DNA of 64,000 nucleotides from Diprion similis (taxonomy: Eukaryota > Arthropoda > Insecta > Hymenoptera > Diprionidae), in assembly GCF_021155765.1 (NCBI RefSeq), contig NC_060115.1, positions 5,932,493 to 5,996,492 on the forward strand, written 5' to 3'. Position numbers and translations under genes: made by a program. Below the pieces are notes generated by a model. The model was not told the origin of the DNA, did not search any database, and worked only from the letters and a program-made list of their open reading frames with translations. Below, piece by piece: positions 22,101 through 36,900 of this stretch; position 1 is the stretch's first letter; every line of letters starts with the position of its first letter.

Positions 22101-25100
22101 AAAAATTCCTGAAAAAACTTTTTTCTTTGCTCGTCAGTTGGGTAAACCCCTTAACGAACTATCAGTTGGCTTTAATCTCGTATTCATTAATACGTATAAC
22201 CCGTTAATTGATTGATCGTTTTAAGAAAAAAAGCATTGAATATTATAAAAATTTTTTGATATTTTATAATCTGAAAAAAGCTCGGTATTAACTCGATCCT
22301 GTGTCTTTTGCGCAGAGTACGTGCAGAAGGTAATTCAGCTGTACGAGACGACAGTTGTGAGGCACGGTCTGATGCTGGTGGGACCAACAGGATCCGGAAA
22401 GACGAAGGTAGGGTCTGTGAAAGGGTGGATATCGCGATAACGATTGAATAATTTTAAGCTCGATCAGCCCTCCAAACGAGTGGAAAAAAGCATTCGCGTG
22501 ATTTCTATAGACGATGCTCTCCGTGCTTTCCACTCCGTGTCAAATATTTTGGGAAAGTTTTTGTTACCGGCATATCGAAACTGTTTTCTTAAGTTTAATT
22601 TTTTGCTCTTCTATAGCGATTTCCGAGGGAAGCAATCTTTCTTTTTGCAAGACAGCTTTATACGCAAATTATACAATTACGTGACTGATTGTATGTGGGT
22701 GAAATTGTTTTTTTCTTTCTTTCTTCTTCTTTTCTTTTTCTTTTTTTAACTTCTTATTACACTAGCAATAATTCGTGGAATGTTTTTTATTAATTTAACG
22801 ACTGCTTACGCGCTGCAGTAGCAGAAACAGCAACAGCAGAAGGTGCAGACTTATGGCCTTTCGACGAATACGAAAGCGTCAGAGAATAACGAGGTCATTA
22901 TAAATTTCGTTTAAGACGTCAGGCGTAATTCGTGACGTACCTTTAACTGCGATCTGAAACTAAGCACGATTCAGCTTCCGAGGTCGGACACGAAGAGTGC
23001 AATTTGAATTTACGTGCTAAATATTTCGCCGGTTTGTAAAAATGTATAGTTAATACGTAAAAATGTAACTCGACAGTTTTTAATCATCGCAGTGCGATGA
23101 TTTTGTATCCCTCCTTTTTTAAATTTTGGCAAAGAGGATATCATCATGATTATTAATATTATTATTATGATATTTATTACGATAATCTATGGCGAAAGTT
23201 TGGAGTTAATAACCGCTGTTTTGGCTAATTTTTGCAGCCTTTCAAATTTTTAATCTTATTCCCTTAATTATGAAGTGAAAAAAAAGTTCAATCCGTATAA
23301 GCGTGTATTGATTCAATTGTACAATTAACCTTTAACTTTGACTGCGAAAAAAAAAAAAAAATAATCGCTCGAATAATAAGGAAAAAAAAAGAATTCTGCC
23401 AAGTAAAGTAAGGTGATTTTTTTTTTTTTAAAGCAATTTTCAATTACGCATTCACTTGTTTCAGGTCATCCAATTTTCTCCGTGTATTTATCGTATTCAT
23501 TTCAATTATCTTCCGTTGATTACAGTAATCGCTTTATTTATAGGTGTACATTCAGGATCCCTAATTTCGCAATCAGTTATAACTTTAATATGTTTATTCC
23601 CAGATAATTTCGTTGTTTATCACCGTTGAAAATCCTGCTGATATAATTAAACTGATAAAATAATGAAGATCTGATGATATGTATTATTCTTTTTAAATAA
23701 CATAATGGATGAAAATATTTGCCTGCAGAATTATTACAGAGATAAATCAAACCGATTACCGATAAGAAATATCTAAACCTAATACTTTGTGCTATTTTAT
23801 TTGGCCAATAATGAACGATGATTACTTGCTCGATTTCAATATTTTTTCTCTACTGAGACTTGAATATTAGTTCTACGCGTCTATATAATAATTTATGGGT
23901 AAAGGTATGTATATGGAGCATTCCGTGCCAATTGAACCTGGGTGTGTCTTTTGAACTCTCTGATTTAGCTCAGATTGAGCAATTTTTTATTGAAAAATGA
24001 AAAATGCTGGTATATGAAGCAGGATTTTTCCGAATTATTTCATGCGTTTGTTTGTTTTTTTCAAATTGTACGTAATATTCACCAACGATTCGAACGAGGG
24101 TCAAGACGATCATGCAAAAAGTCGCGAGGCAAATTGGAGAGAACAAAGGCCAGACCCAGGTTGAATTGGCACGGTATGCCCTATATAATGCATAACGCCA
24201 GTTTTTTCTCGCAGTCTTGTCAATGCCTCATTTCCACGAGTGCAAACCGCGACAAGGAGAAAAGGAAAAAGTTTTCAGTCATCGTCTCTCTTTTGCCATG
24301 CAATAGTAATGGATTTTTTTTTGCTCTCTCAAAATCGTTTAAAAGATAAAAAGGATTTTTTCCATCACCACCAAAGCTCCCGTTGCTTTAGAAGCAAAGC
24401 GAAGCGACGATACGTGCGTTCAATGATATTGTTGTCGGGTTCGGATTTCTGACCCTCGTTTATCAGGCACGTGACGTGACGTTCCCCAAAACTTTGCAGC
24501 GTATCCGTTTACCCGATGCAATCAACCACTCGACGGTTACACTTGTTTACCCACTTCGCGCTATTATACTAACAATAAGCGACAAGAATAATTGGATCCA
24601 ATGTGATTTGGAACGATTTTTCGTCCCTCTCTCTCTATCTCCCGAATTAATTCGACGTGCGATTTCCAACCCCTTAGTATCAATGCGATGCGGATAATTA
24701 TATGTAGAATTATATGTATTATAGGTACAAAGTTATTTTCATAATCACGTGAATTTTACAAAAACTATAACTCTTCGTCATAAACTTTTTACTTGAATTT
24801 TACTTTTCACCCTACACATCTCTGTTTCTATATTTCGAAATTCTATTGGCAGTTAGAAAAAGATGAAAATTGAATTTGCAAAGATAAGTGAGTTAAATCG
24901 TTATACATATTTTGTATAATTCAACTCATATTATACTCACTCATGGCAAACTAATGTTTCGTCGTGTTTAATCACTCTGCACCTAATAATCGTGAGGCGA
25001 TGATTAGATATCGATGAAACCATTTTTAATAAAGGTAAATTAACAGCATGAAAAATTTTCATTTTAAAATAACTGCAGTATCTTGGCTGACAGACACTCT

Positions 25101-26424
25101 TGACTCGAAAAATTTTACCCCTACCTACCCATGTTTTAATTTTCATCCTTTTCTAATCGTCAATTCATTTTCCCATAGATCACACCTAATCATGTTAATC
25201 CCTACCTTGACATTATGGCTGATTTACAATAAGGTACTCGTCGTTGTCCAGGTTCGATTTATAGGCTGAAGGCTAAACGCCGCTTGAAATTGATGCGGTC
25301 ATCCCGAGTATACATCATTCCTTCTAGATGATTAACGATCAGTGATCCCCATTCGGTGAAAGGTCGAAGTCATAAAAGGAACGGGGAAGTTGATTAACGT
25401 TAATCAATCTCGGAAGCCGGTGCCGATCCCTCTCTTGTTTATAATAATTGTAGAACCACTCCCGGGATATTATTTTCAGAGATGATTCGATCGATCAATC
25501 GATCGTCCGTTTCACGTATTTTCCGCAAATTGCAAACGTCTAGCTTTAGCTCGCCTGCATGGAAAAGGAAGAGAGAATAGCAGAAGAGAATTGAGTTAAA
25601 AATTGAAATTTAGTTGAAAAAGTTGTTTTTTTCCGCCGCCTAAAATATGTTTTTGTGAAAAAATAGTGCAAAATTTTCACAGTCTGTTCGAGACTTGAAT
25701 TTTGTCTGTCGGAAAATTAGCGAGTTCAAAAACCGTTTATTGCTGATATTAATACGTTGGACAGATTAACCCTCTAATTCAGAATAACTTCTTATTCCAT
25801 TTCTCGCGGTAAAAAAGCAGGAATTAAAGGTAACCAAACACGTACACTCAAAATTTCATGCATCTATGCCCTTTAATTCTAACGTGCAGAATCCCGCAGA
25901 ATTGAATTCACGAAGTGGTATATATAAGATCCTGGAACAAACTGTGCCTCGTGTGTTTCCATCTCTTTCAATTTCCATATCTTTTTTTTTCGCATTTTCT
26001 TTCCCCGTATCACCCTCTTTACCATCTTCTCGTCCCATCATCTGCGTATTTTATCTCCCGATTTCGCACTTTTCGACTCGCAAATTTACACACCGATTTC
26101 CGTAACGCTATCCGCGAATCCGAATGTTATTCATAATCGTAAATATTTATTCGTTTATACATTTGTATTATCAGTACTGTCAAGTCTATAGGCGTGTACA
26201 TATATATATGTATATATATATATACACACACATATATAGCCTGCAAGAGTAATGTATTATCATTATGAGTTTTACAGTTAGTTATACAATTATGCAATTA
26301 ATTTGTATATAAAGTAAATTAATCTCATATTACGCATAGTATATATATATATATATATAATATCTATATGTGTAAATAAACAACTATATTTCGTATAAAA
26401 ATAAGCTTATAATACATCTATGAC

Positions 26425-26465
<41 letters not shown>

Positions 26466-29400
26466 CAATAATAATAGCGTATAACGTAATAACGGTATAA
26501 TTATGTAAGTACAAATTAAGAAAATAAGCTTTTCCAAATACCTTTGAATTTTCTCCAAGCTTATCAAATATACACATATAATTATTCAGCGCAATTGTTT
26601 AAACAACGTGTAAATGCAGCCGACTTAATTACAAATCGATATACCAATGGTCATTGATTTACTTACGTGGACACGTTATAGGTATTACAATAAATTTCTA
26701 CGTGGAATAATAACGTTCATCAGAATATCAGAAGAACGGATGAACAGCAGAAAAATACAAATAAATAATCTGCTTAAACCTACAATATATAGATTTGCGG
26801 TACTAATTTAATATTACATGTAAAAGTTAATTATAAATTCTTATAATACATCCTGAATCAAGAACGAGGGTTTTTTGTTTGGAAGATGGACCTAAATCGA
26901 TTGATTACCGAGAGAGTGAATCACCTAATTTATATTAAATATAATATATACATTATACGAGCAGAAAAGAAGTTTGACGAAAAAAACCGACCACTTTTAT
27001 AGGAAGGTGAAGAAAAAAAAAATGTTTAAATAACGAATCACGTTGGATTGGCCGATTGATTGATCAGATAAATTTTCTTCTCTTCATGAAGCGTTTATTC
27101 AACCGATCAGACGAGGAATATAGAAACAAATATTTACAAACCAGACTGGACTAAAATTTTTATTTGTTCACCGCTTATTTCGGGGTATCTATCAGAAAAA
27201 GAAATATTTGCGACACATAGGTATATGTATAGTTGAAGCAAGCTCGAATATCGCGAAAACGCGAGGCTGAGATTTTCTCTTTTTCGCTATTTCTTATCTT
27301 ACCGAGTTACCCTATTTTTCGCTCCTCTGTAATCCGATTTAGGCCTTCGTCTGCAGACTCGTCGGTAATTAATTAACGTTGCGGCCATTACTTGCCTGAA
27401 AATGATTGCACTACTTGTAGGTACATATATATTTATGCAATTATATACTTGTATTCAAGGACATAATACGCAAAGATATTTACACATTTATATTTTATAT
27501 ATATATATCGGGTGTACAATTATAATCCGTACAAAATCGCGCCTAGGTATATCGTAATCGGAAAGTAAGCACGATATAGTCTACACCTAAATACAACTTG
27601 GAATATATTATACATTCATATATTGTATATAATAGAAATCTAATGATACATAACAGAAAAAATATATATGTATCAGGGTGTTTAAAAAAAAAAAAAAAAA
27701 AAAAGAAATTAACCATTTTCTCACCGTGCCACTCGCTAAAAAGTTTATTTAAGTTAAAAGAAAGATTCTATAAAAAGATGAGCTTTGTACGTTAGAGGGA
27801 AGATCGCGTTAATTTGATTTGTCACTTCTTTTTCACATCTTTTTCTTTGAATTTCCAAAGAAACACGTTTTAGCACTTCTATTATTATTTCTTCAGCCCG
27901 TAACTCAACGCTATATTATCCGGGAATCTTATTCTCATAAATTAAAAGTTTATATTGAATTATAACTATATTATGAGATTGATTTGATAATGGAAAAAGT
28001 CGTCAGACGCACACATTTCAAACATCAATTTTAGACTTGATATTACAAGTGTGGATCTTATTATGATCGGTGTAAGCAATAAAAAACAGGAAAAAAAAAC
28101 AACTTTTTTTTACACGATACTTCATAAATTCAAAGAAATCTATACACAAAAGCAAAAATTCATCTGACCACGATCTTCCACGTATAACACGTAGAACGTT
28201 CATCTTTCGACGGAACCTTTCCCTCAACCTGAACAAAATTTTTATGGGGTGCCGTGGTGAAAAATCGCAATTACTTTTTTTTCTAAAATATCCTAATATA
28301 CACACACATATATATATAATATATATATAGGATATTTAGAAATTAATCCTGTGTCACGTGTTAGATGTAATAGAGGTATGTAAAGCGTTCAACGCTTTCA
28401 GTGTCGAACAAAAGGAGGGAATACCATTTGAACTCGTTACATATTTGATATTATCGTCATAATTATTATTATTATTATTATATAACGTATATGTGTAACG
28501 TATACTGTATTATTCACCCGCCTGGCAAGTTTCACCCGTTATCTCTCGCAGCTGTCACAAATGCCAGATGCAGGAGCCGCCGACATTCCTTTTGTTGTAA
28601 ACATGGTAACAATAGATTTACCACATTTGTTATTCAAACCACTATTAGTTCTGTATATTCTTTTATCCGCGTACTATCAGCTATCGATAGAATTACAATC
28701 CGCACATACATACTAGGTATACGTTACACCGTAATATTAATACCGGTAGATATACGTTATTTTTTATCTTTTCTTTTTTCTTCACATGCATGCGTGGATA
28801 ATGTTATTATTATTATCATTATTATTATAGTCGATCAACGAATTTAAAATTAACATTATTTTACATGTGTATAATACATTGAATAGTATATATAATATTC
28901 ATAATTATTACATCCTTATCTTTACATTACCTACATATATATATATATATATATATATATGGCACAGAGTAATAACAGTGAATTTATTTTTCCTTCTCTT
29001 TATCCCTTAATCCATTCCTCACAGTGTCGTTGTTGATTGTTTTTTCCTTAACTATGTAGACTTATATGTTACACGTATCGTTATGCATTAACTTGTATAT
29101 TATAGATGTACATATTATATATATACATACACACATATATAATCATAATAATAATTAAGTATTATTATTACATGTAATGGAATTTTCGCGATCGTTTAGC
29201 GACTTGCGCCCCTAATTTATTTACATATTTCCTTAGCCCGCGGTTTTTTTTCTCGTCTCCCCGTTTTCTCGCTTTTTTTTTTTTACTTTCTGATTTTTGT
29301 TTTTTTCAAACACCTCAATATACACATTATAGAGATAATTTTTAGCAGACACGACGGATCGTTAATCATTAATAATACAACAGCTGACCCACTCTGAGCT

Positions 29401-30882
29401 TATCGCTACCGGCTATTTTATTACAGCTTTTTATATTTCTTTGTTGCCTCCGGTGAAACATAATAATTATTATTTGCAAACATATATATATATATATATA
29501 TATATGCAGTTGTTTAATTTAAAATAGATATTCGTTCTGTGAATGAAAAAATTTTACTTTTGCGTACACGTTTCGCTTCTCTTTTTTACGATTTTTTCTA
29601 TCCAATAAACGCCCGACTATATTTTTCAATCCCTTGTTTTATTATTCTAATATAACTGTATAATTAATATGGTACAAGTTCGTAATTATAAAATGAATTA
29701 ACAAACTTGTTTCTAATTTGAGCACTACGGGACGAAAGCATCATGCAGTTACGGTAATTAAATTCGTCGGTTTCTTAATTGGTTATTGCAGGTATAAATA
29801 AAATAGGTTGGATTTACACGCCCGAGTGTTAATTAATTACGAATCCGTGTTCTGTATAAAATACAATTGCAGGTTGTTAGTTCGATGTTTTAATAACAAA
29901 AATAAATTAAATTTAATTAAAATAAAAACTGTCATCGCGATTGTCACGGGCATTCGGTGCAGTAGCCTTTTCATTTCCATTTAATTACGCTTGTATATCA
30001 ATTAAATAAGTTTACTCGTAATCGCGTCCGCGCCTCTATTTTCTTCTATTCTTCTTCATTTTTTTCTTTTCCTCCTTACATCGCGTAATGTCATCAATTT
30101 ATTCGCGATATGTTTGCAGGGCACGTTTTAGGAACACACGATGAATGGAAAATTGCGGGTGAAGTAAAAGATAGCTGGAGGGTTGCGGGGTGAAGACGAA
30201 AAGAGGGGGGGGGGGGCACAAAATAAAAGAAAAAACCACATGACAAATCGCGCAGACATATTCGGGCTTGAGAAAATATACTTTTACGACTATATCATGT
30301 CGGGGCCATCGACCGGCACCCATGGATATCATTTTCAATAATATTTACATTGTAATTTATCGTCGAGTGATTTGTCTTCGTTGCCATGCTATTACGGGCA
30401 TTTGAAATTCACAGGTTATATGTATATCGTATAATAACGTTATATCAGGTATTAGGACTTCATTCAATCCATCATATAAGGTTCGGCTTATTTAAGGTTT
30501 TTTTTTTTTTTTTTTTTTCTTTCTTTCTTTTCATCAGATTTTTGCCAACCCTCGCATTGTCAATTATTCGTTAATTAAATTATCGTCAAATAATAAAAGG
30601 TTGTGATGTAGTACTTAAACAAAGTGGATCAGTTATTTGAAAGTGAAACAGCTGTTTCGAATCCTTTTCGAAGGGTGGGTTACCTGCTTAAAAGATGCAT
30701 ATATATATACCGTGAAATTATTTATCAAACTCGATATTATCAAGTGATACATATTATGCATTATATGCGGTGACCATAAAACGAGCGAATTAATTTTAAA
30801 AAATTCAGACAAACGTTTGAAAACTTATCACATTTTTCCTCTGCTAAATATTTTCTCTATATCGCACGCAAAATATATCTAC

Positions 30883-30979
<97 letters not shown>

Positions 30980-33900
30980 CCCTGCGGCGACATGAAATCC
31001 ATTATTTAACAGCTGAAATTCTTTTTACTTCACATTAATAGATGACCGCGTTATATTTATGTTTTATCTCTCTCATTCTTTTTTTTTTTTTTTTTTTTTT
31101 TTCACGTTCTCTGCATATTTTCTTTTCAATTTTCTCTTAACGTCTATTAGGTATATAAAGTATCGAAATAGTTCTGCTTAACTTACGTACTAAAGTATAA
31201 ATAAATGATTCTAGACGACTAGATTTTTGAGTAATAATATATATATATATATGTGTTTATAGCCTTTTAGTTTTTTTTTTCTTTGTGTTTTTTTCAACTC
31301 TTCCGAAATTTTTCCTACTCTCGTTACGTCCGGCGTACGGCCACACGTCTTCACCATCGTTGGATTTTGGTCAAAAAACTTACAACGAGACTGTAAAAAG
31401 AAAGCAAACGAAAAAGAAGAAAAAAAAAAACATAAAAGAAAAACAAAAAAATACACAATGAAAAATATAAAAAATAAGCAGCTGGATGAAAGTTTGAGTC
31501 GGTAAATTAATTACGTTCGTCAATTTTCTGTTTAGCGAATCAGAGGAAAAAAAAACCAAAAAAAAAACAAACAAACAAAAACACATTATCGCCGGGCGTC
31601 AACTACGATCTAAGATTATAGATTTTTTAGATGTAGAAATATTAATTGTTCAAAGACGTATAAACGAAAATAACGGAAAGAGAGATATTAAATATGCTCA
31701 TCTATGATCGTCCGGTGGCGATTTTCGTCACTAAAAAACACTCGCTTTTCTCTTTACCACAATTAAACAAAGTTCATGGATTGATATTACTAGGGACTAA
31801 ATCCCGGCCACCGTTAGCGACAACAATATTCTCCCCACGCCTGATTCGGATGGTTCGAATACGCCTATAGACTAGCTATATGTATCGTTGAGGGTTGCAG
31901 TGATACCTTGTGATGCTTTTTTGCACCTTGCACATCAGCTGCTTTAGGCATCGGCGAAACGTGATGCCGCACATTGCGTATAGGGCAAAGTTGATGCTGA
32001 AGTTGGTGTAGTAGAGTAGCATGAAAAATTGCTGGATACACCAGAGCAGCAGGGGCGTCTCCTTTCGGGCAAGGGTGAAGAAAAACACGCACAGCCGGAT
32101 CACGTAGCTGAAAAGTGAAAGAGAAAGCTCACCACGGAGATTTGTTGAGATTTTTCTTTTAAATTTTACGTTTTTAGGCTGCTTTTTGCCGACCGCATCT
32201 TTTTACTTTTGATCGGGCTTCTTTTTAAATTTCCGTTCAATTTGTCAACCATACCAGAAATTTTTGCTAAAATTTATTTTGGTTTTTGTGTGTGTGTGTT
32301 TTTTTTTCACGCGTCTAGATTCATCGTTTCATGATCTATTTTTTCGACCACGTTCGAACGTGGATGTTGTAGGATTTATGCACCAACTGACTTTGATTAA
32401 TGGATCGGGAAATTTGGATTCGGTCAGGTTGTAACCGTTTTTGGAAAAGGCCAAATTTTTTCAACCCACGTCGGATTAGTGGCAGCGATGGAAACGGGAG
32501 CTCGAGACTTTCCAAAAGTTATTTGTTATACCTGCGGATTCATCATCTGCACAAGTTATACCATTTTTCAACAAAATACTACTCTTAAATATATATATAC
32601 ATATATACATACATGGCAAGTATAAAAATTAATGATCGTTGGCATAGTTTCGATTGTATGCAAAGACTTTCATATTTTCAAACAATAATTACTCAACTAA
32701 AAAGTTACAGAGACAAGCGAATGGTTTTCTTGAAAAATGATGATCCGTCCATTTTTCTGAAATCATCGTTAATCATACCGATAATCACTTGTCTAAAGCG
32801 CATTTTAAAAAGTCTGAACCTTTCGTCGAATTGCGCAATGATAGAGTTAATCGACTTGTTTAAAAATGAATAATTGTCCACTCGAATCGAGTAAACATTC
32901 TGAGTATTCAAAGAGGATTTGTTATTTCTGCAGTGATTGTACGATTATTTACTTGTTATCAGAGTAAAAGAAAAAAAAAAAAGAACAAAAACACGAAATG
33001 AAAGAAAATTGTAATAATCATTGAATAGAAATAATCAGGCCAAGAAAGAGTCGAGTTATTGAAATCTGGGTAAACAAATTACCTGGGTAAATTAAGCAGT
33101 ATAAAAACGGTGCTGATGAGGAGGAGCATTTTTGTAATACTCTGCTGATTCCTCGGGGAAGCTGGATTTCTGGACGAGGCGCTTCCGTCTGTAAAAACAA
33201 GAAAAGAAGACAAACAAAAAAAAAAAAAAAAAAAAAAAGTATAAAAAAAAACCAACAAACAAAATATTTTTTTAAAAAGTCAATAAATAGGCATAAAATT
33301 TTATGGCTGTGACAAATATATCAAAGCAGCGCTCGAAACTCAGGCGTATTACACGGATGAACAAAGAAAATAAATTTACTTTTGAGTTTATATATTAAAC
33401 GAAGAAATTTTGATTCTATAGATAGAATAATAACGAAAATCGTTATTTATTATTAAACAATTTTGCTTCTATCTTTTTTGAACGTTGTCACATTGAAATA
33501 AAAAGCAATGCTTATCTAATAAAATTGTTTTTTCTTTCATTGCTTATTAATGAATAAATCAATATTTGACATCGTCACCGATTTTATTATTTCTGAAAGG
33601 TATTTAATACCTTTGGTATTATTACCTCCGTAAGTACATCGAGGGTAGATGGCGGCCGATGTAGTTTGCGGCAGGTTCTTCGAGTGGTGGGAATGAATAC
33701 TTTTCGACGAATGGAAAGATTGCTGTGACGGATTTCTTCGCCATCCGATTTCGGGGACTAGAGTCAGGCCGACAGCTCCGTTGTTGCTACTGCTGGCATT
33801 CTGAAAGCCAACAATAATAATTTTTTAGGAATTACGACGATGAATTAATTCGCAATTTACCATTGACTTGATAAAATTCCGTGGCTAATAAAAGAGCGGA

Positions 33901-36900
33901 AATTACGGTTTTCTTTTCTCACCTTAATCTAATGTATTTTCATTAATTCATTAATTCTCTTCTTCTCCGGCTGCATGTTAATTCTGCGTGGATAATTTAT
34001 ACAAGTTTATTTTTTTTCTACTCGTTTTCCTTATTCTTACGGTTAATGAAGTACAAAGATAAAGCCAAAAGCATAGCGTTCGTTATTCAAACCTCGTTCA
34101 TTACACCGGCCGAAAGAGGCTCTTGAATCTCGAGAATTTCAAGACTCAATTTCACTGCGAACTGAAACTCTTAGGTAAAGAATTCGAGGCGGCTCAAAAG
34201 TTAAGGGCGTCTCAAAAGTTAAGGGGTGCTGCGTGGTTTCCCGGGTTTTAATTAATTAATCGATTTTCTGATCCAGAAGTCAGATTTGACAAAAATTTAT
34301 GCTTTTTTTGTTAATTTTATCACGAGACAGTCGGAAGTTGAATATTTTTGGAATTATTGCATTCGTAAGCTACGAAGATCTCTTTTAAAATACGATAATT
34401 GAAAATATTGGTATAATATTGTAATAAAAAAGTGTAGCTAGTGATTTTAAACCGCTTAAAAATTGTTAATAATCTAGCAGACTTCGTCGAGTCATTTTAT
34501 TCGAAAGCCTGATTTTCACAAAACTATTTGGAATTTTTTTTTGAATTGACTACCAAAAGAAGGGAATATCTATTTCGACTACTATATACTAGTAAATAGT
34601 CTACAGAATCAACCTAGCCATAACAGAGTGAACCCAAAAGAATCGACTGAATTTTCAATAATTTCAAAGCAATTTCAAACGAAGCATCGATATCTAAGCT
34701 TTAGTTTGTAGTGAATTGATTTCTGTTTTTGAGTTTTTCAAACTGATCTTCGATTCTTACGATTATAATAATTTGGCAACTAAGTCAATAATGCACGAAT
34801 ATGTCGTAATATATATATAATAAAATTAATAAAACGTATGGACTTATGTATATTTTTTATCAGCCTCCAATCTCATCGAATTTTCGTTTCCTTTTATTAT
34901 CCATGAATTGTTATATACTATTAGTTGGATTCTGTTTTAAATTTGCAAGTTTTTAGTCAAAGATCTATAGGGGAAGTTAAAAAGTGGAAAACTTTCCCAC
35001 CCGCATTTCCATTACCGGGTAAATTTTCCGGTCCGTTTCCTGCGGCACGGAAAATCTCATCGTCGCACAATCAGGTATATTCGAATTTCATTCTTTTCTG
35101 GTAACAATTTGCAGATATTCGAAGTGCTGTACTTCCACTTGTATTTTTTTCTCTCTCTGTTTTATGTAAAAACCCTTCCTCCTTTCGCGCAATTTCCTCG
35201 GGGAATGGAAAACGGTATTGAGGGGGCGCCAATCGGCTTCGTGGTATGAATTATAATTTTCTCAAAGCTCGATATATAGAGAAGAAATAAGAGAGCGAGA
35301 AAAAAGGAAAAAAAAAATTTTCCCTCTTCTAAATTTGATATAATATTAGGTATTTCGCTATATCAAGAATTGTGCAGAATTCAATTTATAAACGTAACAG
35401 ATAATCGTATTTCATTTCCATGTTCGTTACCTATCAATGTAATTCAACGCCGATAATAATTCATCAAGCGAATGGTTCCAATCACGCTAAGTAGTATTAT
35501 TATTTTTTAACGATACATTTATCCGCATGGCGGACATTAACGACAGAGATATGGAAAAAATAATATGACGCCCTACGTAATGTCACTCTGCGTTTTGTCC
35601 GACGTTCATCAATATTCTTGGGTTTTTTTTCTCTCTCTCTTTTTCACACATCGACCAGAACCCGGCTTCATATCATTGCGGCGTTTGATACTACAGTTCG
35701 ATAATAATGCAACTATCAGCGTTATAAATACAGGACAATAACCAATTACTCAAGTATCGGAATTTATTTGTTCAAACAGTCCGAAGTGAAACAGTTAATT
35801 ATTTATTAAAATTATACCTTTTGATATGATAATTATATTAGTTATTCGTTATGTTAGTTCGGCATTGAATAATATTAATAATAATACAAATCGGCCAGAG
35901 ATTTTGCATCGGACGATAACGATATTCGAAATTATTATCCCGCAATATATTTTATACGTATATACGTGTATGTACATATATATGTGTCTGCATATGCGTA
36001 GGGGTATTTATTATAGTAAAAGCGACGTAATTTATCATCATGAAAGTTCTTCTTGCCACTGGTTTTTTGCGGAGGACCTCGCGCGGTTGTTTTCTTATAA
36101 CGTTCAGGAGAGGAAAAAAGCTACGGATAGGGGAGGATGATGAGGATGAGGATGAGGATGAGGATGAGGAAGAAAAAGAATTACGAAACATCGCGCCTTT
36201 CATTTGATTAATGATATTTATCCTCTTTTATTTCGGAGTTCTTTCAAATCCGCGGTGTTGTTCGAGTGTTGAACGGTGAAAATCCCCTGCCAATTCCGTT
36301 GCGTTTGATCAGTATTTCGAGTCATACAAGCGGTTAATTCTAGAGTCAACGATCTACCCTCGGAAGTTTGTCGATTCTCGAGTCTACCCTCCTTCGGGAT
36401 GAAACCCTGAAAGGAATCGTCGGCAAAGCGGTAAACTCAATCAGGCACTGAATTGGGCGCAATTAAATACCCCCAACAGTTTCCGGGTAATTTGTTCCTC
36501 TCTTTTTATATCGGCATTTTATTTTTCACGCCTGAAAGATAATTGTTTTTCTCCCTCCAGGATCGACGCCTTTTTTTTTTTTACTGCGAATGTCGTGCGT
36601 AATCATCTTACCTTTTGTAAAAAAATTCCCTTTTTATTAAAAAGTATCTTCCCATTGTATCCCCGGCTTTGTCCGGTAGAATCACCTTAAACTTTCGTAT
36701 CTTTTGTCAGTATATAAGAACGGCACTTTTCTGCTAACCTAATTTATCGGTGTATAGCTATACATATTAATTTCGTTGGAAGCCTTTTGGAATTTAAGCT
36801 AAGGCATATGTTGAAAATTTCCAATGAACTTATATAGATTGATTTTAACGTTTAAATATTGTTAACGAAACTTTGATAAACTCGTCCTAATTTTTTTCCC

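Larger units (their letters stand above)
22408..31875. other. First part of the giant DNAH1 intron 23; no gene seen
   Basis: AT-rich sequence with many TA/CATA microsatellites (about 26197-26247, 26340-26360, 28930-28962, 29480-29505, 30884-30976), an AAT triplet run at about 26426-26466, poly-T or poly-A runs (30498-30518, 31079-31102), and one inverted-repeat element at 27671-28300. The open frames are short and low complexity. The stretch just above 31876 may include the 3' UTR of the receptor gene; AATAAA words are too frequent to choose one. Confidence 0.5.
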
